Source of the DNA: an uncultured Alphaproteobacteria bacterium
GTDB taxonomy: Bacteria; Pseudomonadota; Alphaproteobacteria; UBA3830
DNA length: 64,000 nt
Direction: 5' to 3'
NCBI GenBank assembly: GCA_944390765.1
Contig: CALXQM010000020.1
Location: 19,353 to 83,352, forward strand
In this document: positions 55,402 through 64,000 of the stretch, one piece after another
Layout of the letters: the number at the start of each line of letters is the position of its first letter
Position numbering within the stretch: the first letter of the stretch is position 1
The notes under the pieces: generated by a model
Database searches by the model: none
What the model was told of the DNA's origin: nothing
The model's input: the letters and a program-made list of their open reading frames with translations, nothing else
Translations under genes and position numbers: made by a program

Positions 55402-56982
55402 TTATTGAATTTGTTTATTATTATTAGATGTTGTATCTGAAATAACAGAATTTTCTCCAATTATCTCTAAATCATCGGATTCTATATTGAAATTCTCATT
55501 TTTAATATCGGAGAGATCGTTATTTAAGTTATCAGTATCATTATTTGAGGTTTCTTGTTCTAGCTCAGATAATTCACTATCTTGTAAAGTATTAATTTCA
55601 TGATATTGTAAATCATTTTGATTATTCGCTTCTACAGGTGAGATATTTTTATGTGTTTTGATTTTTTCCATAAGTCTATCAATATCTTCTTGTATTAGCT
55701 CTATATTTTTATTTATTCCTTTTATTTCCATAAGTTTATTATATAGATTAGCTGTTTTATTGAATTGACTTATAATTGTTTTTAATGCATTTGATTTTTC
55801 ATATAAAGAATCTGATTTTTGGAATATTATAAGACAACTTTTTTTATTATTTTTTATTGTATCTTTTGATAAGAGTTGATTAGTTTTCTTAATATTTCTT
55901 GCTACCAGAACTTCTTCATCTAATTCCGCAGTTTCCGAGAAGTTCGCTTCACTCATTACATGTAAATCATCCATAATCTTATCAAAAAATTCATGTTCTA
56001 TCATATTTAGAATAAGATCAGTTATTTCTTGATTATCAATTTTTTTCAATCTAAATGGAATAGTTTTTATAGAATTATATGAATCCACTATATTTTTTAA
56101 AATATAACATTTTTCTTTAAAATTTCCAGATATTGTTTGACTTATATTATTTAGAACCTTTTTTATTTGCTCAGATTGGGAATCTTCTAGTAAATCACTT
56201 GGAATTTTTTTTAGCTGATTAGATATCCAATTACAAAAATTTGTGATAGCCTCTTTATTAGCTTTATCCATCCATTTTATAATACACTCCTTAAGTTCTG
56301 CGGATACTTCAGTACTGAATACTAAGGTTAATTCATTTTTTGCTGCTTCTATGTCTATATAGAATAAAGTATTTTGAACTTGCTCAATCATTGATTTATC
56401 AATATCTTCTAGAAAATATGCTGAGGTTTCACATATTAAATTGTATGAAATTAAAATTTTTTCCAGGATACAAATTTTGTTATATATACTACTAGATTTT
56501 GTATTAAAATCTAATAGTAGAGTTTCTACAATATTTTTTTGTTCTTGTAGTTTTTTATTGTCTCTATTAGATAACCGTCCTTGAGATAATTTTTCTATAT
56601 TATTATTGATTATTTTCAATAAGTCATAAACAGAAAATATTTCTGTTGATTGACCAATTAATATTCCATTTTGTTCATTATTAGGCATTTGCGTATTTGT
56701 TGTAGCTTTTTCGATTTCTTTTTCTTTGTCTTGTATCACTACATTTTGAATAGAAGTTGTTTTTTCATCAGAACTATTTATTTTGTCGAAAGTATTTGAA
56801 ATATGCTCTGTAATAGGTTCCGCTATTTTAGGTCTATCTTGAAGTGTTTCTTCTTTTACAATTTGCACAGGTCCAGTACCTTTAATAAAGTCCCAAAGAC
56901 TAAATTTTGCTTCAGAATTCATAAAGTATAAATTCCCTATTGCTATTATAATTGTAAATTTTAAAAATATATTTTTTTTCAT
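55402..56982 (-). CDS. Secreted coiled-coil-rich protein, unknown
   Basis: The 526-residue protein has a signal peptide (FLKFTIIIAIGNLYFMNSEA) and a Ser/Thr/Glu/Asn-rich disordered stretch. Long helical regions follow (ENIEKLSQ-like, KTNQLLSKDTIKNNKK), and the tail is acidic and disordered. No catalytic motif or family is recognised. It forms a possible pair with the leucine-rich-repeat gene just upstream. Function unknown. Confidence 0.6.
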   Translation of the reverse strand: MKKNIFLKFTIIIAIGNLYFMNSEAKFSLWDFIKGTGPVQIVKEETLQDRPKIAEPITEHISNTFDKINSSDEKTTSIQNVVIQDKEKEIEKATTNTQMPNNEQNGILIGQSTEIFSVYDLLKIINNNIEKLSQGRLSNRDNKKLQEQKNIVETLLLDFNTKSSSIYNKICILEKILISYNLICETSAYFLEDIDKSMIEQVQNTLFYIDIEAAKNELTLVFSTEVSAELKECIIKWMDKANKEAITNFCNWISNQLKKIPSDLLEDSQSEQIKKVLNNISQTISGNFKEKCYILKNIVDSYNSIKTIPFRLKKIDNQEITDLILNMIEHEFFDKIMDDLHVMSEANFSETAELDEEVLVARNIKKTNQLLSKDTIKNNKKSCLIIFQKSDSLYEKSNALKTIISQFNKTANLYNKLMEIKGINKNIELIQEDIDRLMEKIKTHKNISPVEANNQNDLQYHEINTLQDSELSELEQETSNNDTDNLNNDLSDIKNENFNIESDDLEIIGENSVISDTTSNNNKQIQ

Positions 56983-57147
56983 GGTCTTCTATCCAAGCAA
57001 TTGCATATATAGAATAACTTAAAATTATGAAAAAGTCAAGTAACTTATTGATTTTTATTAGTTTTTAACTTTTCATTTACTTTTAAAATTTATATATACT
57101 TTTCTAATATAAATTCATTATAATACTAACTAATTTAAAATCGCTAA

Positions 57148-58629
57148 TTATAAGCCGAGAAATAAAGTATGATTTGATTTATTTTCAAAAGAACTCATTT
57201 TCAATTTTACTAACAAATCATTTTTTGCACTTCTTTCTACAGAATTTAAATCCATTATTGGTTTATTATTTGCAAAATTTACTATTTGAAGTAATGGATT
57301 ATCTTTAGAACGAGAAGCAAAATCTAATGCATTATCATAGTTAATATTATTATTTGAAAAATCAACAACTTGAATATATTTCATTTGATCTATAGGAAGA
57401 CTTTTGATTCCTTGACCTATATTGTTTTCCCTAAAATATAGGTATTGCAATCCGCAGTTATTTAAAGAAGAGCATAAAGAAGCAAATATATTTTCATCCA
57501 TTTTACAATCATTAGCAATTAATGTTATTAATTCTGTAGAGTTTTTAATCGATTCAGATAATTCTTTAGCCGATTTATCGCTTAAAGGATTTCCTGAAAT
57601 ATTTAAACTTTTTAAATGAGTTAACTTAGGTAAAGCTTGAGCGAACATCTGCAAGACTGAGTCATGTAATTTCATATATGAAATATCTAAGAATTCTAAT
57701 GGCATTGGAATAATAGCATCTCTAAATATAATAGCATTGTGATAAGCTTTAACATGATCATGTTTTTCAAAGTCATGGAAGTAAAATTTTAATTTTCTTA
57801 AATTTTTCATATTTTTCAAAGAATTGAAAAATATTGTCGTTTGCTCAGGTGTACTTTCTAATACAGAAAATTCAAATTCTACCAATTGAGTTAATTCTTT
57901 TAATATATCTAAAAATTTATTATATTCTTCGCTTTCTTGAACAGAACTAAAACCTATTGTGAGTGACTTTAAGCTATTAGAAGAAGCCTGTAATATTTTA
58001 CTTAATTCTTCTATTCCCTGTTTCCCTACTGCTCCTAAAGTTATATTAATTGCTTGTAGGTTTTTTAATTGAAATAACGCTCCAATTAATCTTGTTGATT
58101 CTGCTAACTCAACATCTGGTTCAATTAAAGTTATTGCTGTAAGTTCTTCATTTATTTGTAGAACTTCAACAATATCATCGTAATCTTTTTTTGATATCTT
58201 ACATTTATTAATAACTAAATTTTTTAATGTCTTAGGAAGGTATTTTTGTAAGTTTTCTAAAATTTCTCTTGTTAAAACTAATTTATGAAGATCTACACTT
58301 TGTAGATTTTGATATTTAGAAAAAAAATCAATATCATCAAAGTTAAATTTATTATCTAATGGTTCTACATAGAAATTTTTATCACGTCCGAGCATATAAA
58401 GTTTATTTTCAGTAATTCTTAATCCCACTACATCGTCATCTATTATTTTATTATTACTTCTAATGAATGGGTTCATATCAGCATTTTCTATTTCTTCATT
58501 GGATTTTGTATCCGATATAGGGGTTTGATTAATAGAGTTTACTTGTCCATTTCCTAATGTACTGAAAAATATAGATGATAATATGGAAGATAAAATTATA
58601 CTATATGTACCACAAGTTCTAATCTTCAT
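57148..58629 (-). CDS. Secreted leucine-rich-repeat protein, ribonuclease-inhibitor type
   Basis: The 493-residue protein has a signal peptide (IILSSILSSIFFSTLG) and irregular repeats of about 25-29 residues with the pattern L..L.IS.N.L....A..L...L. Examples are LKSLNISGNPLSDKSAKEL, YLYFRENNIG and VVDFSNNNINYDNALDF. This repeat type builds a curved binding surface for proteins and is used in several bacterial effectors. No enzymatic domain is seen. Its partner is unknown; an export or host-binding role is inference. Confidence 0.75.
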   Translation of the reverse strand: MKIRTCGTYSIILSSILSSIFFSTLGNGQVNSINQTPISDTKSNEEIENADMNPFIRSNNKIIDDDVVGLRITENKLYMLGRDKNFYVEPLDNKFNFDDIDFFSKYQNLQSVDLHKLVLTREILENLQKYLPKTLKNLVINKCKISKKDYDDIVEVLQINEELTAITLIEPDVELAESTRLIGALFQLKNLQAINITLGAVGKQGIEELSKILQASSNSLKSLTIGFSSVQESEEYNKFLDILKELTQLVEFEFSVLESTPEQTTIFFNSLKNMKNLRKLKFYFHDFEKHDHVKAYHNAIIFRDAIIPMPLEFLDISYMKLHDSVLQMFAQALPKLTHLKSLNISGNPLSDKSAKELSESIKNSTELITLIANDCKMDENIFASLCSSLNNCGLQYLYFRENNIGQGIKSLPIDQMKYIQVVDFSNNNINYDNALDFASRSKDNPLLQIVNFANNKPIMDLNSVERSAKNDLLVKLKMSSFENKSNHTLFLGL

Positions 58630-58757
58630 AATGTAATACTCCGTAAAACAACATTCATGGATCTATAAAAACACAAAAAAGTAAATAAGTTCTGAAAATT
58701 TTTCTTATTTTTAAATTTATTTTATTATACTAGATAATAAATAAGGAGTAGTTTGTT

Positions 58758-60200
58758 ATGGATGTTTTAGCATCAATTAGGAAATTGTTATGTTTGGATA
58801 ATAATAAATCGATAAAAAAAGAAAAATGCTTATCTGAAAATATTTTGAGGGATTATGATATTCGAGGAATATGGAATGTTAATTTATTCGCAGATGACGC
58901 CTATCATATAGGAAGAGCATTTGGTACCTATTTATATAGGAAAAATTTAAAAAAAGTGGCAGTAGGACAAGATTGTAGAAATTCTTCAGATACTATTTCT
59001 AAGAACCTTATTAGTGGATTAACTCGTTCTGGAATGGATGTTTTTGAATTAAGTGTATGCCATACTCCTATGATGTATTATACTGTTAATAAATTCGAAA
59101 TGAATGCTGGTATTATGGTTACTGGTTCACATAATCCAGGTGAATATAACGGCTTTAAATTTATGCTAGGAACCGATCCATTTTATGGTGATGATATAAA
59201 AAAATTAGGACAAATGATAAATAAGAAAGATTTTATTGAGGCTAATGGTAGAGAAATTATAATGAATGATATTTTCTCTAAATACATTTCTGAGATTTTA
59301 AATGGATTTGATTTTTCTGATGATTTGCGTGTTGTTTGGGATATAGGCAATGGTGCCACGAGTAATGCAATAAAGGAAATTGTTACAAGAATTCCTGGAC
59401 AGCATCATGTGCTATTTGAAGATATGGATGGTAATTTTCCAAATCGTTTACCAGATCCTACAGTTGCTGATAATATTAGCTATCTTAGAAAATTTATAAT
59501 GTATAATAAATTTGATGTAGGATTTGCATTTGATAGTGATGGAGATAGATTGAGCGTTGTCAATTCTGAAGGACAAATGTTGTATAGCGATCAAGTTTTG
59601 GGAGTTTTTGCTAAAGATTTTTTAAAAAAAAATCCTGGTGCTCAAGTAATTGCAGATGTTAAAGCATGTAACAGTTTATTTGATACAGTAAGAGAATATG
59701 GAGGTATCCCTATTATGGAAAAGGTAGGACACTCTTTTATTAAGGCCAAAATGAAAAGTAGTGGAGCCCTGCTGGCAGGAGAGATGAGTGGACATTTTTT
59801 CTTCAAGGATCGTTGGTATGGTTTTGATGATGGAATTTATGCAGCTCTTCGTTGTTTAGAAATATTAAGTTCAAATAAAAATGCGTTTACGAATTTACCA
59901 TACGGGTTTGTTACTCCCGAAATACGTATTCAATGCGATGAGGATAAAAAATTTGTTATTATTAAGGAAATAAAAGAAAAATTAGAGAAAAATTATATCA
60001 AAGTAATAGATGTTGATGGTATTCGAGTATCAAATGACTATGGATGGTGGTTATTAAGGGCATCAAATACCCAAGATGCGTTATCCCTTAGAGTTGAAGC
60101 TAATAAAAAATGCGATATGATAAGATTATTCGATGATATAATTGATTATGTTCAACCTTATATTCATGATATTAGAAATATATTGATACATTATGCATAA
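58758..60200 (+). CDS. manB: Phosphomannomutase/phosphoglucomutase
   Basis: The 480-residue alpha-D-phosphohexomutase has the phosphoserine motif TGSHNPGEYNG (Ser124), the metal loop FDSDGDRLSVV, the sugar loop GEMSGHFFF and a C-terminal phosphate-binding RVEANKKCDMI. It makes mannose-1-phosphate or glucose-1-phosphate for sugar nucleotides used in envelope glycans. An extra 30-residue N-terminal part precedes the conserved LRDYDIRGIW. AAGGAG precedes the ATG. It overlaps dnaG by 8 bases. Confidence 0.93.
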   Translation: MDVLASIRKLLCLDNNKSIKKEKCLSENILRDYDIRGIWNVNLFADDAYHIGRAFGTYLYRKNLKKVAVGQDCRNSSDTISKNLISGLTRSGMDVFELSVCHTPMMYYTVNKFEMNAGIMVTGSHNPGEYNGFKFMLGTDPFYGDDIKKLGQMINKKDFIEANGREIIMNDIFSKYISEILNGFDFSDDLRVVWDIGNGATSNAIKEIVTRIPGQHHVLFEDMDGNFPNRLPDPTVADNISYLRKFIMYNKFDVGFAFDSDGDRLSVVNSEGQMLYSDQVLGVFAKDFLKKNPGAQVIADVKACNSLFDTVREYGGIPIMEKVGHSFIKAKMKSSGALLAGEMSGHFFFKDRWYGFDDGIYAALRCLEILSSNKNAFTNLPYGFVTPEIRIQCDEDKKFVIIKEIKEKLEKNYIKVIDVDGIRVSNDYGWWLLRASNTQDALSLRVEANKKCDMIRLFDDIIDYVQPYIHDIRNILIHYA

Positions 60201-61923
60201 AGAATTTATCGAATTATTAAAAAGTAAAATTTCTATAGTTGATATTGTTTCTTCTCGTATTAGATTAAAAAAAAAAGGTAGTGATTGGTTCGGTCTATGT
60301 CCTTTTCATAAGGAAAAGACGGGTTCATTTAAAGTTGATGAGTCTAAAGGGCTTTTTTATTGTTTTGGATGCGGTGCTGGGGGAGATACGATAAAATTCG
60401 TTATGGATTTTGATAAAATTTCATTTCAAGAAGCAGTAGAGTTGTTAGCTCATCAATATGGTTTAGAAATTCCAAAAGAAAAAGATATAAAAGCATCACC
60501 ATTTCAATATTTATATGACATTTTAAATATTTCGAAAAATTATTTTATTGAAAAACTTAATGATAAAATAGGGAAGGGGGCTAGAGATTATTTAGAATTA
60601 AGAAAAATTAGTAATGAATCTGTTGAAAAGTTTCAACTGGGATTTGCGCCTGATAATACAGAATTATATTCTTTATTGAGGGAAAAAGGATATAACGATA
60701 TTGATTTAATTAGAACTGGAATATTCATAAAATCAAACTCTAACCATATGTTGATTAATAGATACAAACACAGATTAATATTTCCTATTTTAAATAGTGT
60801 AGGACTTTGTATTGGATTCGGTGGACGTATTTTAAGTAGAACAGATCGGGCAAAATATATAAATTCACCTGAAACAGAAATTTATAAAAAGAGTGAACAT
60901 CTCTATAGCTATAATTTGGCAAAGAAAGGTAAGACTCGTAAAATTATAATTACAGAGGGATATCTTGATGTAATTTCTTTACATCAAGCGGGATTTGATG
61001 GAGCAGTTGCTCCTTTAGGAACATCTATAAGCGAGATACAAATTAATATGTGTTGGAAAATTTGTAATACTCCAGTGATTGCTTTAGATGGAGATAATGC
61101 AGGTATCAAAGCTTCATACAGATGGGTTGATAAAATATTATATAATTTACAACCTGGGAAATCATTTAATTTTGCAATTCTGCCTCAGAATACAGATCCA
61201 GATTTGTTATTATACAATAATCAAAAATCTATTATTGATAATGCTATATTAAATGCTAAGCCTTTATCTCAATGGCTTTGGGATGGTGCTTTTATATTAT
61301 ATCCATCACAAACTCCCGAACAAAAATCTGAACTTATACAAATGTTATTAAATAAGGTAAGTAATATACAAAATACTTCGTTAAAAAAATTGTATATCCA
61401 TGATATTAAAAAGAGAGAATATGAATTATATAAAATAAAAAATAAAGTAATAAATCATGAAAATCTTCATGTTACAAAATCAGCAATAGAAAAAATTGAA
61501 CAAATGTTAATTGTAATACTACTGAAGTATCCATATATTATTAATAGTGTTATAGAAGATTTAGTAAAGTGTGAATTTAGGAATGCCAGAGCCCGAAATT
61601 TAAAGGAAAAAATTCTAAACTATTATAATGAAGTTGGATATAAAGAATTTGATAAATTTATAGAATATATGAATTTAATTTTTAATGAGAATATTGGAAT
61701 TTTCACAAGTATTGATTCTTATTCTAAATTGATAGAAGAAAGTATTAGTAGTGACAAAATTGCAGTTGTTTGGAATAAATTATTTTTTAAATATTTATCT
61801 ATAACAAAAATGAATAATGATTTACAGAAAGCTGAAGATAGTTTAAAATACTCTTTCTCAGAAGATGATTGGCAAAGATTTAAGGCATTAAAAAAAGAGA
61901 TTATTTCTGATCGTATAAAATAA
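60193..61923 (+). CDS. dnaG: DNA primase
   Basis: DnaG makes RNA primers for replication. The zinc ligands are C36, H39, C57 and C60 ([20 protein letters not shown]). The Toprim core shows [27 protein letters not shown] and ALDGDNAG. The C-terminal helicase-binding part is short. The length of 576 residues is normal. The gene is sandwiched between manB and rpoD, the common dnaG-rpoD operon. Confidence 0.97.
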   Translation: MHKEFIELLKSKISIVDIVSSRIRLKKKGSDWFGLCPFHKEKTGSFKVDESKGLFYCFGCGAGGDTIKFVMDFDKISFQEAVELLAHQYGLEIPKEKDIKASPFQYLYDILNISKNYFIEKLNDKIGKGARDYLELRKISNESVEKFQLGFAPDNTELYSLLREKGYNDIDLIRTGIFIKSNSNHMLINRYKHRLIFPILNSVGLCIGFGGRILSRTDRAKYINSPETEIYKKSEHLYSYNLAKKGKTRKIIITEGYLDVISLHQAGFDGAVAPLGTSISEIQINMCWKICNTPVIALDGDNAGIKASYRWVDKILYNLQPGKSFNFAILPQNTDPDLLLYNNQKSIIDNAILNAKPLSQWLWDGAFILYPSQTPEQKSELIQMLLNKVSNIQNTSLKKLYIHDIKKREYELYKIKNKVINHENLHVTKSAIEKIEQMLIVILLKYPYIINSVIEDLVKCEFRNARARNLKEKILNYYNEVGYKEFDKFIEYMNLIFNENIGIFTSIDSYSKLIEESISSDKIAVVWNKLFFKYLSITKMNNDLQKAEDSLKYSFSEDDWQRFKALKKEIISDRIK

Positions 61924-61934
61924 CAGGAGTTATA

Positions 61935-63755
61935 ATGAGTGCAGTATCAAACTCAAAGATTATTGAAAATGAAGAGCAACAAAATAGTTATAATGAAAAA
62001 AATTCTGAAGTTGAATTTACTCAATTACTAACATTGGGTAAAGAACGTGGTTATATTACTTATGATGAATTAAATGATGCATTACCAAAAGAAAAATTTT
62101 CATCTGAAAAAATAGATATTGCAGTTTCTAGTATTTTAGATATGGGAATTCAGTTAGTTGAAGCTGAAGAAGCAGATACTTTTAGAAATGAAACAGATAA
62201 TGATTCTAAAGTAGAAGAATCAGTTCCAGAAGCCAATAATGATGATTTGCTTCGCACAGATGATCCAGTTAGACTTTATCTTCGTGAAATGGGTGATGTC
62301 GAGTTATTATCTAGAGATGGTGAAATAGAGCTTGCAAAAAAAATCGAAGAAGGATACGCAGAAGTTTTGAACGGTTTAAGTGAAAGCCCTAGAACTTTTA
62401 TTCAATTTCAGAATTGGATTACAGCTTTACAAAATCATAAAATGTTATTAAGAGACATAATTCAAATAGATAATGGGAAAGATCAATCTGATGCTGAAGA
62501 TTCTGAATTAGATGAATTATCAGATGATGGTTTAACTGATAGTATAATGCAAGAATCAAGTGAACAGGAAGAAAAAATGCTTCCAAATATTATAGGGTTA
62601 CTTAACAGAGCAATAGATCTTCATCAACGTGTTCTGAAATCAAAGAATCCTTCTACGAAACAAAAAACAGAAATAGTTTCCATAATCTCACAACTTAATC
62701 TAACACAGAAAATTATTGATTCAATGTGCGAGGATTTAAGTAATTTAAATAGGAAATTAATAAAAAATGAAAGTACTTTATTAAGGTTAGCTCAAGATAA
62801 TGGAATTAGTAGAGAAGTTTTTTTAAAAAATTATTATGGAAATGAAATAAATAAAAATTGGGAGAATTCATTATTAAAATTTTCTAATTGGAAGAGATTT
62901 TTTGACAAATGTCGAGATTCTATTATTAATGCTCAGAATATAGCGAAAAATGTTGAAGATGAAGCTATGTTACCACTTAATGTATTTAGAAAATTAGTTT
63001 CTTGTATACAAAAAGGAGAAAGAAAAGCAAATAGAGCAAAAAAAGAAATGATAGAGGCAAATTTGCGTTTAGTTATTTCAATTGCTAAGAAATATACAAA
63101 TAGGGGATTACAATTTTTGGATTTGATTCAAGAAGGTAATATTGGTTTGATGAAAGCTGTAGATAAATTCGAATATAGAAGGGGATATAAATTTTCTACT
63201 TATGCTACATGGTGGATTAGGCAAGCAATTACCCGATCTATAGCTGATCAAGCTCGTACAATTAGAATTCCAGTGCATATGATAGAAACAATAAATAAAA
63301 TAGTTAGATCATCACGTCAAATTTTGAATGAAACAGGTAGAGAACCAACTCCAGAGGAATTAGCAGAACATTTACATATGCCTTTAGATAAAGTGCGAAA
63401 AGTTTTAAAAATAGCGAAAGAGCCTGTCAGTTTAGAAGCACCTATAGGTGATGAGGACGATTCGCATTTAGGAGATTTTATTGAAGATAAAAATATTGCG
63501 CAGCCTGTGGATTCTGCAGTTAGTTCAAATTTACGAGAAACTACAACATTAGTGTTGGCAAGCTTAACCCCTAGAGAAGAACGCGTACTTAGAATGCGTT
63601 TTGGTATAGGAATGAATAGTGATCATACTTTGGAAGAAGTAGGTCAACAATTTTCTGTTACTAGAGAACGTATAAGGCAAATTGAAGCAAAAGCTTTAAG
63701 AAAGTTAAAACATCCCAGCCGTTCTAGAAAATTAAAAAGTTTTTTGGATGTTTGA
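61935..63755 (+). CDS. rpoD: RNA polymerase sigma factor RpoD (sigma-70)
   Basis: The primary sigma factor has 606 residues. Region 1.1 is present ([17 protein letters not shown]), followed by region 1.2 ([21 protein letters not shown]) and the non-conserved insert. Region 2 has [26 protein letters not shown], and region 4 has [15 protein letters not shown] followed by [29 protein letters not shown] precedes the ATG at 61935. It is in operon with dnaG. Confidence 0.98.
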   Translation: MSAVSNSKIIENEEQQNSYNEKNSEVEFTQLLTLGKERGYITYDELNDALPKEKFSSEKIDIAVSSILDMGIQLVEAEEADTFRNETDNDSKVEESVPEANNDDLLRTDDPVRLYLREMGDVELLSRDGEIELAKKIEEGYAEVLNGLSESPRTFIQFQNWITALQNHKMLLRDIIQIDNGKDQSDAEDSELDELSDDGLTDSIMQESSEQEEKMLPNIIGLLNRAIDLHQRVLKSKNPSTKQKTEIVSIISQLNLTQKIIDSMCEDLSNLNRKLIKNESTLLRLAQDNGISREVFLKNYYGNEINKNWENSLLKFSNWKRFFDKCRDSIINAQNIAKNVEDEAMLPLNVFRKLVSCIQKGERKANRAKKEMIEANLRLVISIAKKYTNRGLQFLDLIQEGNIGLMKAVDKFEYRRGYKFSTYATWWIRQAITRSIADQARTIRIPVHMIETINKIVRSSRQILNETGREPTPEELAEHLHMPLDKVRKVLKIAKEPVSLEAPIGDEDDSHLGDFIEDKNIAQPVDSAVSSNLRETTTLVLASLTPREERVLRMRFGIGMNSDHTLEEVGQQFSVTRERIRQIEAKALRKLKHPSRSRKLKSFLDV

Positions 63756-63893
63756 TTAATTTTATTTTCTTTTTTCAAATAAGGTGGTGGTATGTTGTAT
63801 AGAGGCAACAGTTAAAGAAGTATTTAAATATAAAGTTTGTCGAAAATAGGAGAAGTGATAATATGCAGGCATAAAAGAAATATGGAGACAGAT

Positions 63894-64000
63894 ATGAAAA
63901 AGATCGGGTTAGTAGCATTAGCGGGAGTACTCGCGTTAAATGCAAACGCAGAAGATGTAGTAGTAGAAGAAGCAGCAGTAGAACAAAGCTGTTTTGATGC
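63894..64000 (+). CDS. Secreted protein, 5' end only (possible outer-membrane protein)
   Basis: An ATG at 63894, preceded by GGAGACAG, opens a frame that runs off the window. It encodes a signal peptide (MKKIGLVALAGVLALNANA) and the acidic start EDVVVEEAAVEQSCFD. The codons are richer in G and C than those of the neighbours (GCG, CTC), as in highly expressed genes. Major outer-membrane porins often look like this. A three-codon frame (ATG CAG GCA TAA) with AGGAG lies just before it. Confidence 0.6.
   Translation, partial: MKKIGLVALAGVLALNANAEDVVVEEAAVEQSCFD

Noticed and set aside
63864..63875. Three-codon frame ATG CAG GCA TAA with AGGAG before it
   Set aside because: Too short to support as a leader peptide without comparative data.
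1..64000. CRISPR array, rRNA, intact insertion sequence or altered genetic code
   Set aside because: No regularly spaced repeats, no rRNA motifs and no intact transposase were seen, and TGA behaves as a stop in recognised genes.

Overview
This window looks like a chromosome segment of a strongly AT-rich alphaproteobacterium with a host-associated lifestyle. The alphaproteobacterial signs are the split F0 b/b' subunits of ATP synthase in the order a-c-b'-b, the ftsK-lolA pair, the DUF3426 zinc-ribbon protein, the ssb-gyrA pair and a dnaG-rpoD tail. A four-subunit pyruvate:ferredoxin oxidoreductase with a fused NAD(P)H:ferredoxin oxidoreductase points to an anaerobic or microaerobic niche, such as a gut or an anaerobic protist. 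Many genes carry signal peptides and have no housekeeping role. This fits a symbiont or parasite (Holosporales/Rickettsiales-like or a gut alphaproteobacterium), but the exact lineage cannot be fixed from sequence alone.

Layout. Positions 1-3.4 kb hold the 3' part of accC, radA, cvpA and two tandem tRNA-Ser genes. Positions 3.4-10.7 kb are an accessory island directly behind the tRNAs. It has two secreted NleD-like (M91) zinc metallopeptidase genes, the second frameshifted. It also has two small secreted proteins, a fossil serine-recombinase tail, a 107-bp repeat ahead of each peptidase gene, a frameshifted kinase-like gene and more decayed coding sequence. Positions 10.7-15.1 kb carry an outer-membrane barrel protein, dnaN, recF, an unknown small gene and an XRE/S24-type regulator. 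Positions 15.2-22 kb (minus strand) are a Chlamydia-like folate cluster (folC2-like, folA, folKP) downstream of the PFOR operon. Positions 22.1-27.5 kb (minus) hold the F0 ATP synthase genes, lolA, ftsK and the DUF3426 protein. Positions 27.6-34.3 kb (minus) hold a large membrane glycosyltransferase-like protein, rlmH, an orphan sugar-ABC ATPase, gyrA and ssb.

Positions 34.4-46.8 kb mix a glycosyltransferase with a signal peptide, tRNA-Gly, a 944-aa secreted protein of unknown function, lnt, two tandem dCTP-deaminase paralogues with reciprocal active-site losses, rluC-type pseudouridine synthase, alaS, and a secreted protein resembling DUF2608 with a lost HAD motif. Positions 46.9-64 kb hold a MITE-like inverted repeat, truA, valS, an amidase-PBP1a pair, a guanidinium-type SMR exporter, a TlpA-like thioredoxin divergent from a tiny LptM-like lipoprotein gene, two secreted proteins (one with RNase-inhibitor-type leucine-rich repeats), a phosphomannomutase, dnaG, rpoD and the start of a secreted protein, possibly an outer-membrane protein.

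The most interesting points are the tandem Dcd paralogues that each lack what the other keeps, the signal-peptide NleD-like peptidases with a near-identical middle module and diverged catalytic parts, the signal-peptide GT2 glycosyltransferase, and the folate and PFOR clusters. All functional statements are inferred from motifs read by eye; no database search was run.
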